Positions 11,629 through 21,556 of a stretch of 64,000 nt of DNA are shown in pieces. The notes below the pieces were generated by a model. It was given only the letters and a program-made list of their open reading frames with translations, did no database searches and was not told where the DNA came from. Source of the stretch: Bidens hawaiensis (taxonomy: Eukaryota > Streptophyta > Magnoliopsida > Asterales > Asteraceae); contig JAIQDT010003794.1 in the NCBI GenBank assembly GCA_021521415.1, positions 62,001-126,000 of the forward strand, written 5' to 3'. Position 1 is the stretch's first letter; each line of letters begins with the position of its first letter. A program made the translations under genes and the position numbers.

Positions 11629-12231
11629 CATCGGTGTTTAATTCCAAAGACACAAAGGAAGCCCGCCTTAGAGAGAATCAAAGGAAGGATGCTCGTGCTC
11701 TTTCCCTAATTCAGCAGGCAGTGCACGACAACATTTTTTTCCAGAATTGCGACGGCTGAAACAATGAACCAAGCATGGATGGTGCTTGAAACTGAGTACA
11801 AAGGTGATTCCAAAGTTTTAAAAGTGAAATTGCAGGGGCTTCGACGTGAGTCCGAAACCCTACAGATGAAGGACGATGAGGCAGTTTCAGATTTCTTATC
11901 CAGAGTGATGAGAATTGTGAATCATAAAAGGGCGTATGGCGAAGACGTCTCTGATCAGCTCGTAGTTGAGAAGGTACTACGAAGCCTACCCACCAAGTGA
12001 GATCATGTTGCAACAGCTATCGAAGAGTCGAGGGATCTCTCTACCATGTCTTTTGATCAACTCAAGGGCTCGTTACAGTCCCATGAAGCACGTGTCAATC
12101 GAAGCATGACAATTGTTGAAGAAGCAAGGCCCCTCCAGGCTAGAGACGTGGTCGGATCAGGTAATCTCAGGGGAAGAGGACAATTAGTATTTCGTGTACG
12201 TGGCAGAGGCCGAGGTGCTCAATTTAACTGT
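11629..12231 (+). pseudogene. gag fragment of Ty1/copia element C
   Basis: Directly after the LTR of element A comes copia-type gag sequence: ARALSLIQQAV, then a frame change near 11755, then AWMVLETEYKGDSKVLKVKLQ, DDEAVSDFLSRVMRIVNH and VEKVLRSLP, typical of the copia gag (UBN2) domain. A TGA follows LPTK at 11998. The frame starting at 12046 continues through SFDQLKGSLQSHEARVNRS to an Arg/Gly stretch. The N-terminal half and 5' LTR of C lie left of the window, beyond element A. The gene is cut at 12231 by solo LTR X2 and resumes at 17881 with its zinc knuckle. It is a broken structural-protein gene. Confidence 0.85.
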
Positions 12232-12943
12232 TGTCACACCGCGCCAAAACGGAAGCTCGGGCGAGTGATGTAATGTGTACCGTAAGCATATGATTACTGC
12301 CAACATTCATTTATTAGGATACCAATAGTATTAAAAATTGTTTACAAATCATAACTTATTTTCAAACAAAGTTCGTTGAAAACAATTAGGAGATTTCTTG
12401 TATATCACCCTAAACATCGAAAGGGTTATACAAGCAAAATATTCCAAAATGGTATCCTAATAATGCATTGAGGTCACGTCTTCATGATTCCTTATATGCG
12501 TTGTTAATTTACTGAAAAACATACGTTTAAAAAGTCAACACAATGGTTGGTGGGTTCACAAGTTTTCAGACTCGATATGAAATCACGTTATTCATAAAAC
12601 GTTGAATCAGTTCATGTAACATTCGTTACTTTTCAAACTCGAAAATCCGACCCGTTTTAAATTTTCGGTTTTTTTACTTATAATTATATGTATAAAAAAA
12701 TATTATTATATCCAACTCCATAATAAAATATACATTCAACATTTTAATCCGCGATGTGACACCCGGCATTTTCAGGTTAACTCCATAAACTAAACCCAGT
12801 TAAATCTTGTTGACTGTGTCAGTAAACCCAGTTAGTTCTATTAACTACGTTAATGAACTCTCATGCATGTAGTGTCATGTATGCACACATTTGAGTTATT
12901 CGTGTCGTTGGTGAACTAAACAAAGGTAACTTGTTACAAATGT

Positions 12944-12944
<1 letters not shown>

Positions 12945-12986
<42 letters not shown>
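12945..12986. repeat. (ATA)n microsatellite in LTR Y
   Basis: About 14 uninterrupted trinucleotide units. Likely polymorphic. Confidence 0.9.
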
Positions 12987-14563
12987 TGTTACATGTACCT
13001 TATACGATAGGTATAATGTGTTATATGATCAATATGTTACATAACTAGTTGATATATACTTATGTGATTTATAAGAAAGATAGATGATCAAACTTGTTAC
13101 ACTATATGATATGTTACATGTTATGTTTCCTAGCTAGACCAATAAACCTTAGACAATATAATACTTGGAAATAGTTTAAAAAGTTGTATCATGTCACCTA
13201 TTTCAATATAAAAGTTACTTAAGGTTGAATTTTATTAAAGTAAGATTAAAAGTTTGTTATTAATTCAACAAGGAGTTAAAAACTCTTGGTAATCAAACTC
13301 TTCCCTTTCCTTTTTGTACCTCATGGCCGAAATTTATCACTCACACACACACAAAACACTTTTGCAAAAACTCTCTCAAATTATCCTCATACACAAGTAT
13401 TGTTTTGGTGATTCTTGGAAGCAAGATGATTGAATCTTTGGTTTAAGCAACTAGGTAATTATATTTAACATATATTTGCTTTATGTTTTTGTTTATGTTT
13501 TTATCTTAGAAACATGATATTTGTATCCAAATGATTTGGATTATAGAGATAAATAAAAAATGATCAAAGTTTGATTTGGTTAAAAGTGTTTGTTGTGTCA
13601 TGGAATAAAAGTTTGAATCTTTTATATATATATTTGTTCTTTATGTATTGAGATTAATAATGGAAAAACATGAGTTTTGATTTTATAAAATGATTTATTG
13701 GTGATTTAGGATCATATAGATATGAAAATCATGATTGTTGTGCACATAGGTTTAAATCTGTTTGCTGACAGATTCTGTAACCTAGGTTGTTAATTGTATA
13801 ACTTGTTGATATGTTAGTGTTTTTGGTTGATTCTTGATTCTAAGGACAAGTACTTTGAGTCTAGTTTTCAAAAAGTGAAAACTCATAATTTTTGGACTCT
13901 ATTTGATTAGTTTTTATGAATTTACAAAATCGGGTTGCAATTCTGATTGAAAAAGTAATTTTCGGATTCGTTTTGTAAATTGTGTAACATGTAATTAAAA
14001 ATGGATAATTGTGTGATTTCACTCCTTGAATGTTATAAATTGAATTAGGAATCCAACCCAATTGGTCTTGCATCAATTGGACATATATGGAATTTTTAGA
14101 AAATATTTAAATTCTGTTGTGCTGATAAGGTAGCTTAAAATAGGTTGCTGTAGTGTATGAATTTTCATGATGTTTGTGTGTGTTGGAAAATTACAAGAAA
14201 ATTTTATGTTGTACCTAATACTTGATCGTATCTGTGGGAATTATTTGGTAAATTATTCGCATGTTTTGACTGGTTAGAAAAATAGGTTTTGTTGACTTAA
14301 AACCTGCCCAAATTTGTCCAGCATGCTGTTTGGTAAAAATAGTTGTAGTTTGTACAAAGATTGTTATGTTATTTTGGAATTTGACTTTATTGGTCAACTT
14401 GAAATTATTTGACTAAATGTTTGATCTTACTTATGATAAATGAAATTGGTAAAAGTGTGACTTAGTCATAGGGTTGCATGAAAAATGTTTAACTGCAAAT
14501 TACATGATCGACAGTTAGGTTGCGATTATGAATATCTTATGACTATTTTAAGTCTAGATAATT

Positions 14564-14730
14564 GGTCAAAAGTCACCAACGGGTCTTCGGTCAACATTTA
14601 GGGTCAACGTCAATATTTTGGTCAACGGTCAATATTTTTAGTCAACGGTCAACAACTCGGACCTTTTGGTCAAAAGTCAACGAAAGTCAAACTTTGGTCA
14701 AATTCAACGAAAAGTCAAACTTTGGTCAAA
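14564..14730 (-). promoter_or_regulatory. Cluster of W-box cores (TTGACY) in LTR Y
   Basis: I count 14 GTCAA pentamers in about 165 bp. Thirteen are preceded by A or G, so the minus strand reads TTGACC or TTGACT, the core bound by plant WRKY factors. They lie in U3/R-like LTR sequence about 200-370 bp before the conserved donor-like site at 14938. The motif match is seen directly; a regulatory role is inference. The cluster may simply be a degraded tandem repeat of a GGTCAACG unit. Confidence 0.45.
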
Positions 14731-16195
14731 CTTTTAATAATCTGTCAGATTGTTTGGATACTAAGGATTCTAGGAATCGCTTAGAAAATATTTATAGTGC
14801 TTGTATGAATATCTACTTTTTATAAGTCGTCAGGTAATATTAATTTTTATGCTTTTAGTTCTAGTTCGTGATGTTCAATTGCTTTGATTTCATTTACATA
14901 CTTTCGGTTATATTTCAAGTTTGTCTTCAATATCAAGGTGAGTTTCTCACACCCCTTTTTTACTCTTTTACTACTTTTGGGGGTAGCATATATATCCTAT
15001 CCAAATTACAATTTCGTTTATTCATTATTTACAAACTACAATTCGCTACATGGACTTGTGTGTTTACTTGTTACTTGCTCAAAATTACTTGCACATGGAT
15101 TACTTCAATATAGTATGATCATACACCCCCACTTTGCGCTCAATACATTTGTTGTTATGAGTGAAAAATGGCCTCATTATCCGAGTACGTTGGTGCACAA
15201 TCCCAACTGGAAATGACCTTACTTGCGCTAATATGAGTACGCTGGTGCACAATCCCAGTTGGAAAGGACATTACTTTCTCATTTACACTTGTTCATGGAA
15301 TTGTATGATTTTTATGTACGTATATCAAAACTTGTGTGAACTCACGAACTATTCATTTAGTTGACTTTATTTTATATATATGTTACAGGTACAATTATTA
15401 GACGATGAAACGGAGAAGACACTAGAACTTAGGTTATATTAATAAATGAACAAAGTGTTAATTGTTCTTGTATTTTCCTTGTACTTCTTGTTACAAACTT
15501 GTGTACTTAATGTTTAAATTAATTAATGATAATATTGTCACTTAATAGTGTCATATGTGTTTTGGGCAATCTGTACGTCACACTCGGGCGCATTCCGCTT
15601 TAGCCGGGGTGTTACAGTTCACAAAAAAAGTATACGATAATATGTTGAAACAAATATGATGATCCTCCGTAGACTAGCTAAATCTACGAATTAATATGAC
15701 GAACCCTAAGCCTATAACCAAACCACGACTTATAACCGTTTGCCCTGTTCAAATCTCACAGATGGAATATACGCACCCTGTTTCGATGCAATATCGGAGG
15801 TTAGCGCGACTAACCTAATAGTAGGGGGAAATGTCAACGTCAATAGTACTATTCGAATATTCCTTGGCTAACTCCGTTAGCTAATGGTTATAGTATGCAA
15901 GCAAGGGACTTATAGCACTACATAGTTCAACTCATGTTCGCATAAGGATTGTGTGTTTTGTTTCTAATTATCGTATATAAAAGCAGTTGTGTATGTATTC
16001 CACCCCCGAATAAATAAAGCAGTAAAACAGTAAAAAGGGGGTAGTGAAACTCACCTCATGAGTTTAGTGTTTAATTCGCTAGAAATTTCAGTTTAGAAGG
16101 TCCGCTGCATTCACACGTCCTAAACGAGTAAGGTCAGTTAGTTCGTTATCGACTCGCAAGTCGGTTTATGCTAGTTTCTTTCACCCAAATAGTCG

Positions 16196-16555
16196 TTTCG
16201 TTAATTCGTTTGTGTCGGTTTCTTTCACCAACTGAACGTTTCGTTTGTTTGTGTCGGTTGCTTTCACCAACCGAACGTTTCGTTTGTTGTTTCGGTTGCT
16301 TTCACCAACCGAATGTTTTGTTTGTTTGTGTCAGTTGCTTTCTCTAACCGAACGTTTCGTTTGTTTGTGTCGGTTGCTTTCTCCAACCGAACGTTCGTTT
16401 GTTGTGTCGGTTGCTTTCTCCAACCGAACGTTCGTTTGTTGTGACAGTTGCTTTCACCAACCGAACGTTTCGTTTGTTTGTGTCGATTGCTTTCTCCAAC
16501 TGAACATTTCGTTTGTTTGTGTCAGTTGCTTTCTCCAACCGAACGTTTGGTTTAT
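16196..16555. repeat. Minisatellite in X2, about 40-bp unit, about 9 copies
   Basis: Units contain gtcggttgctttc-accaaccgaacg-tttcgtttgtt with small variations. Each unit holds a short inverted repeat, CGGTTG ... CAACCG, around a 7-base spacer. The related X1 has only about two units (4725-4800), so the array expanded in this copy. The repeat-derived open frames on both strands (16245-16651) are not genes. Confidence 0.88.
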
Positions 16556-17880
16556 TTCGTAAATAACGTTTCACGTGTTAGTATTGGACCACCCGTTGGT
16601 GCTATGTTTTTATGTTCGTTTTTAAAAATAAATACTTATATATTTATATAAACATTAAGAACATACTTTAGCATATTCGCCTTGTATTATTCATGATGAT
16701 TCCGTGCCGTTTAACCAACATTACCGATTCCATTGCATGTGAAATATGTATATTAAATTATAAATACATTTCTCTAAAAAAATACTTATTCTTTTAAGTT
16801 ATGGTATTTGGTTAAAATATAGTGTAATTACATTGTCATTTTCGATCATTCAAGCCAAGACTATCGATTATTAATCTCATAATAGTTATTATTATTTCAC
16901 CAACAAAACGGTGTTACGGTGAAGTTTCGGAGACGTTATGAGTTGACAGAGATAAGCGAGAGAGTTTATTGGTTGGAGGTGTCCCGTAGTTTAGTTGGCT
17001 GTAGTTGCACAGAAGGGAGATGGTTTGGGTAGCCGACGGGAGATGGTAAGGTAGTGGAGCTGCTGCCGAGAGTTGGAAGTGATGGTTTGATGGTGTTATG
17101 ATGTTACCATGAGACAAAAGAGAAGGATTGAGTTCTCCTTGGGTAGCTGGTGCATACACAAGAAAGAAAGAGTGAACAAAGTTGAGTTTGAGTTCGTTTT
17201 TGTGCCATACTGATAGTATGAACCACATATAAAGATGTTATACAAGTGTGGTTTGCTTCAATTAAAAATATAGGTGGGGTTTGACAATTGTTACTACAAG
17301 CATGGTTGGAGTTGAGTGTGTCAGACGAGCAAACCAGAAAAAGAGTGATGAGAATTTGTGTATATCTTGTTTGATCATTAAGAGATCACGTGTAGTATTT
17401 TTTTTTTTTTTTCCTTTTCCTTTTGTTTTTCTTTTTAATAAATATATTTAAACTCCCTACTCTAATTAGGCTAATTAGGATGTATTAGAGATATGTATTC
17501 TAGCAATATTTGAGTCTATACATCCATTCATATGGTTGTTAATCGATAATAGTTCAAGAAGTAATAATTTCGTATTAGTAGTCAATATTTTATAAAATAA
17601 TTATAATATATTTGTATAAAATAGATTCAAACCTTATATGTTCATTAAATAAGTTCGAGTCGTTTAAAGAGGTCATCACCAAAACTTGTATTCGTTGGAT
17701 AACATCCGATAGTTTCGAGTAACTTCTATAAATTACTTGAATGCAATATAGCGTGCATGCGGGAGCTTATGCTAGACTCTTTCTGATTAAAGTTAACTAA
17801 ATTTAATCCAAATGAAATTATCGTAAAGAAATCATGCTTAGTGAATGTACGAATAACGACTTAATTTACGGAGTGTCACA

Positions 17881-20800
17881 ACGGTCGAGGTAAGAGTGAG
17901 GTTCGATGTTTTAATTGTAATCGGATGGGCCACGTTCGTGCAGGTTGTTGGTTTGAACCCCAAGTGAATACGACTGTTGAACAAGAAGATGAAAAAGATG
18001 AGTGTCGTTTGTTTATGGCGGTTAGTGAAGATACTCCAGCTCCTAGTATTTGGTTTGTCGATAGCGGGTGCTCCAATCATATGACCGGGCAACGATCGTT
18101 GTTCAAACAATTGGATGAAACGAAGAAAGTGCAGGTTAAGATGGAGACTGGTAAGAGCATTCAGGTTGAAGGAAAAGGTGTGGTACGACTGGTGACTGAT
18201 AATGGAGAGTCAAAAGTGTTGCATGATGTTCAATATGCCCCTGCACTTGGCTATAACTTGTTGAGTGTTGGGCAACTCATAAACACCGGGTACTCTCTCT
18301 TGTTCGATGATAATGCATGTGTGATCACACACAAACGCACCATACAGTTGCCTATCACATTGATATGTCCTCTAACAAAGTGTTTCAACTGAAGATCGGC
18401 TCTAACTCATGCTCTTAAAATGGTTTTGTTGCTAATACGGATGAGTCAAATTTGTGGCATCGCCGCTATGGTCATCTACATGAAGAAAGCCTTCAGCTTT
18501 TGAGCAATAAAGGTTGGTACATGGGATGTATCAGATTGGCCAAGTAACAGATTGTGAAGGGTGTGTACTTGGAAAGGCAACACGAAAACCATTCCCTCAT
18601 AGCCTTTGGAGGACCTCACATCCTTTGCAGCTTGTTCATGCTGATTTAGTTGGAGCAATGCCAACTACTTCCCTGGGAGGTAATAAATATTTTTTTCTAT
18701 TGACTGATGACTATACACATATGTTGTGGGTGTATTTTCTAAAAGAAAAATCAGAGGCCTTTGAATACTTTAAACGATTTAAAGTGAAAGTTGAGAAGGA
18801 AAGTGGAAGGCAAATTGTTAATTTGCGTACTGATCGTGGGGGAGAGTTTTTATCTAAGGAGTTTATTGATTATTGTCAAGTTCATGGAATCAGTCGTGAT
18901 CTAACGGCTCCCTACACACCGGAGCAATATGGGGTAGCGGAGAGAAAGAACCATACAGTGGGGGATATGGCTAATTGTATGTTACAGGAGAAGGGTTTAT
19001 CAAAGGAGTTTTGGGGTAAAGCAATCGCTACTGCAGTGTACGCGATCACCTTAAGTCCAACGACAGCCTTAAACAATGCCACTCCTTATGAAATGTGGTA
19101 TGCTCGCAAACCATCAGTAAGTCATCTTCGTGTCTTCGGTTGTATTGCTTATGCCTTAAACCTGCTCAATTGAGGAAGAAATTTGATGCAAAATCTGATA
19201 AATGTATTTTTATTGGTTACTCTCCTAACTCAAAGGCTTATAGACTGTATGACCCTATTAAAAAACGAGTTGCTATTAGTAGAGATGTTGTTTTAACGAA
19301 CAAGGCAGGTGGATGAGTGAAGACACTAATGACAATCCTCATGAAGTTTTTGTTCCAGGTGGTGTATGGTCGAATGATGGGGATTTTTTTGCTCCCTCAA
19401 GTTCAGGTCCAGGGTCAAACCAAAGTTCTAGTTGTGGGTCTGAAACAAGTTCTGGTTCCGGTTCATCTCTTAGTCCAGACCCGGGTGCAAGTCCAGTTAC
19501 TCCATCACACTCAAGCGTACAAGTATCTTCCAACACAAGTGATGCAAGTGTGAGCAGTGATTCTGCTCATAGAGTACGCTCTCTAGATGGCATTTATAAA
19601 GTCACCTCTCCTATGTCCGAGAATGATGAGCATGTCAATTTGCTTTGTCATCCTTGGAACCGACTTCACATATTGGCGCCTTGGAAGTTGAAGAATGGAA
19701 GTTAGCTATGGAAGATGAGCTAGTATCATTAGAGAAACATCACACATGGACCTTGACCGATCTTCCTGAGAGCAAGAAGGCAATTGGTTTGAAATGGGTT
19801 TTCAAACTAAAACTGCAGGCTGATGGTCAGGTACAAAAGTATAAGGCCCGTTTAGTTGCCAAAGGGTACTCACAAGAAAGCGGGGTTGATTATGAAGAAA
19901 CGTTTTCACCGATGGCACGGTTTGAAACTATTCGTATTGTCTTAGCATTGGCAGCTCAAAAAGGGTGGACAGCATATCAGTTTGATGTGAAATCTGAGTT
20001 TTTAAACGGGGTTCTCAAAGAAGATGTCTATGTAATGCAACCACTAGGGTTCGAAATTAAAGGAAAGGAAGACAAGGTGTTCAAGCTCCATAAGGAATTG
20101 TATGGACTGAAACAAGCTCCATGGGCTTGGTACAGTCGGATTGACGGGTATCTAGTGCAACATGGTTATAAACGGAGTCAAAATGAGCCAACTGTATATG
20201 TGAAGCGAGGTACTGGTGCTGATTTTATTATTGTATGTGTTTATGTTGATGATATTGTGTACACTTTCATCAACTAAACTACTGCGTGAATTTAAAGAAA
20301 AGATGATCAAAGAGTTTGAAATGACTGATATTGGGAAGCTGAGTTATTTCCTTGGGTTGGAAGTTCACCAAGGACAAGATGGTATTTTTTTGTCACAGAA
20401 AAAGTATGCTAAAGATTTGCTTATGAGGTTTGGGATGGCTGGTTGTAAGATTGCTGCAACACCGATGAACACTGCTGAGAAGTATCAATCTGATGATGGT
20501 GGAGAGCCGGCAGATGCCTAAAAATTCAGAAGTGTGGTAGGAGGTTTGATTTATTTAACGCATACACGTCCCGATATTGCTTTTGCTGTAGGTGTTATTT
20601 CTCGCTTTATGCACAAACCTTCTGTGTATCATTTTGGAGCTGCAAAACGAGTATTAAGGTATGTAGTTGGTACTATAGGGTATGGATTATGGTACGGTAA
20701 AACAGAAACGTTGCAGCTAACAGGGTATACGGATAGTGACTAGGCAAGCTCGGTTGATGATAGAAAGAGTACTTCTGGTAACATGTTCACGTTTGGAACT

Positions 20801-21005
20801 GGGGCTATTTCGTGGAGATCTAAAAAGCAAGATGTGGTGGCGCTTTCAACCACAGAGGCCTGAGTATATTGCAGCAAGTATAGCAGCATGTCAAGCTTCA
20901 TGGGTTAGAAAATTGTTAAGGGAATTGTTTCAAGATCAGAATGAGGCTACACCAATTTTTTGTGATAATGTGTCTGCAGTGTTCCTGTAAAAGAATCAAG
21001 CATAT
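17881..21005 (+). pseudogene. gag end and pol of Ty1/copia element C
   Basis: The reading starts with the nucleocapsid knuckle CFNCNRMGHVRAGC near 17910. Protease follows with WFVDSGCSNHMTG (catalytic Asp-Ser-Gly). The GAG-pre-integrase box is split by a frameshift near 18390-18520. Integrase (18514-19173) has HADLVGAMP, LTDDYTHMLWVYFLK, LRTDRGGEF and GVAERKNHTVGDMA. RT (19645-20277) has [43 protein letters not shown] and [10 protein letters not shown]. RNase H (20534-20990) has THTRPDIAFAVG, then a TAG in YTDSD/ASSVDDRKST. The order protease, integrase, RT, RNase H defines Ty1/copia. At least six frame breaks or stops are visible. It is cut at 21005 by element B and resumes at 35566. Confidence 0.9.
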
Positions 21006-21491
21006 TGTAGGTTCCAGGACGGATCGTACACGGGATGTCGCTATCTGCGCAGGTGCGGAATCCCTGCGTAGTTAGATACGAGCGTAGAATACGTATAAAT
21101 CAAACACACGAGCAATAACCGAAACACGTTATATTGATAACACGAACACGTGACTCGAGGTCACTATTACAGACTCTAAAACACGTGAAATGATCTCACC
21201 CTGAAACTCGCTCAAAACGGCTAACCCTAAGTCACACTCTAAACTGTTACGGTGAACAGTTTAAATAAGCACGACAACTTCGCCTCAGGCGAAGTTGTCT
21301 ATAACTTCGCTTGTTCAACAAGTTCGCCTGAGCGAACTTGTTGACAACTTCGCTTGTTTGACAAGTTCGCCTAAGCGAACTTGTTGACAACTTCGCACAT
21401 ACAAAAACATAAACATAATCATAAACATAATTACATTACAGACTCGATTACAAATGCTAGACTATGAACTACTGACACACATGTACCAACA
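21006..21491 (-). repeat. 3' LTR of element B
   Basis: On the minus strand it begins TGTTGGTACATG and ends GGAACCTACA. It contains three hairpins in series: a 13-nt-arm perfect inverted repeat at 21273-21299 with one central base, and two with 10-11-nt arms at 21317-21342 and 21361-21384, all built from AACTTCGC/GCGAAGTT-type words. Confidence 0.96.
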
Positions 21492-21507
21492 GACTCCCCC
21501 TTGGCAG
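21492..21507 (-). other. Polypurine tract of element B
   Basis: On the minus strand CCAAGGGGGAGTC lies directly before the 3' LTR start. The same tract occurs at 53193-53208 in element E. Confidence 0.85.
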
Positions 21508-21556
21508 TAGCTTCATATCTTGATCTTCAAATCTTGAGTCTTGTAATCTTGCATCT

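Larger units (their letters stand above)
12615..15616 (+). repeat. Solo LTR Y (gypsy-like), nested in X2
   Basis: The segment starts TGTAACATTCG and ends GGGGTGTTACA. The 5-bp duplication GTTCA lies at 12610-12614 and 15617-15621. X1 shows the uninterrupted sequence (aatcagttcacaaa), so the insertion edges are firm. It has no coding region; short frames at 14562-15364 look fortuitous. An internal TGTGACACCCGG at 12755 resembles another LTR start, but no second duplication was seen, so I keep Y as one unit. It carries an (ATA)n run, a cluster of GTCAA motifs and the donor/acceptor pair 14938-15388. Confidence 0.78.
12232..17880 (-). repeat. Solo LTR X2 (gypsy family X), itself interrupted by solo LTR Y
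   Basis: The ends (TGTCACACC ... GTGTCACA) and long stretches match X1, for example 12290-12610 with 3810-4130 and 15622-16170 with 4125-4700. Flanks are ACTGT (12227-12231) and ACGGT (17881-17885), a target-site duplication with one later change. Without the 3002-bp insertion Y the LTR is 2647 bp, about 1 kb shorter than X1, so the two copies differ by large indels. It lacks coding sequence. A minisatellite (16196-16555) has expanded here compared with two units in X1. Confidence 0.85.

Noticed and set aside
12755..15616. A further solo LTR starting at TGTGACACCCGG inside Y
   Set aside because: The start looks right but no separate end or target-site duplication was found; the outer GTTCA pair explains the insertion.
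16245..16651. Open frames on both strands rich in Cys/Phe or Asn/Lys/Arg repeats
   Set aside because: They come from a 40-bp minisatellite whose unit lacks stops; open on both strands and no independent protein signal.
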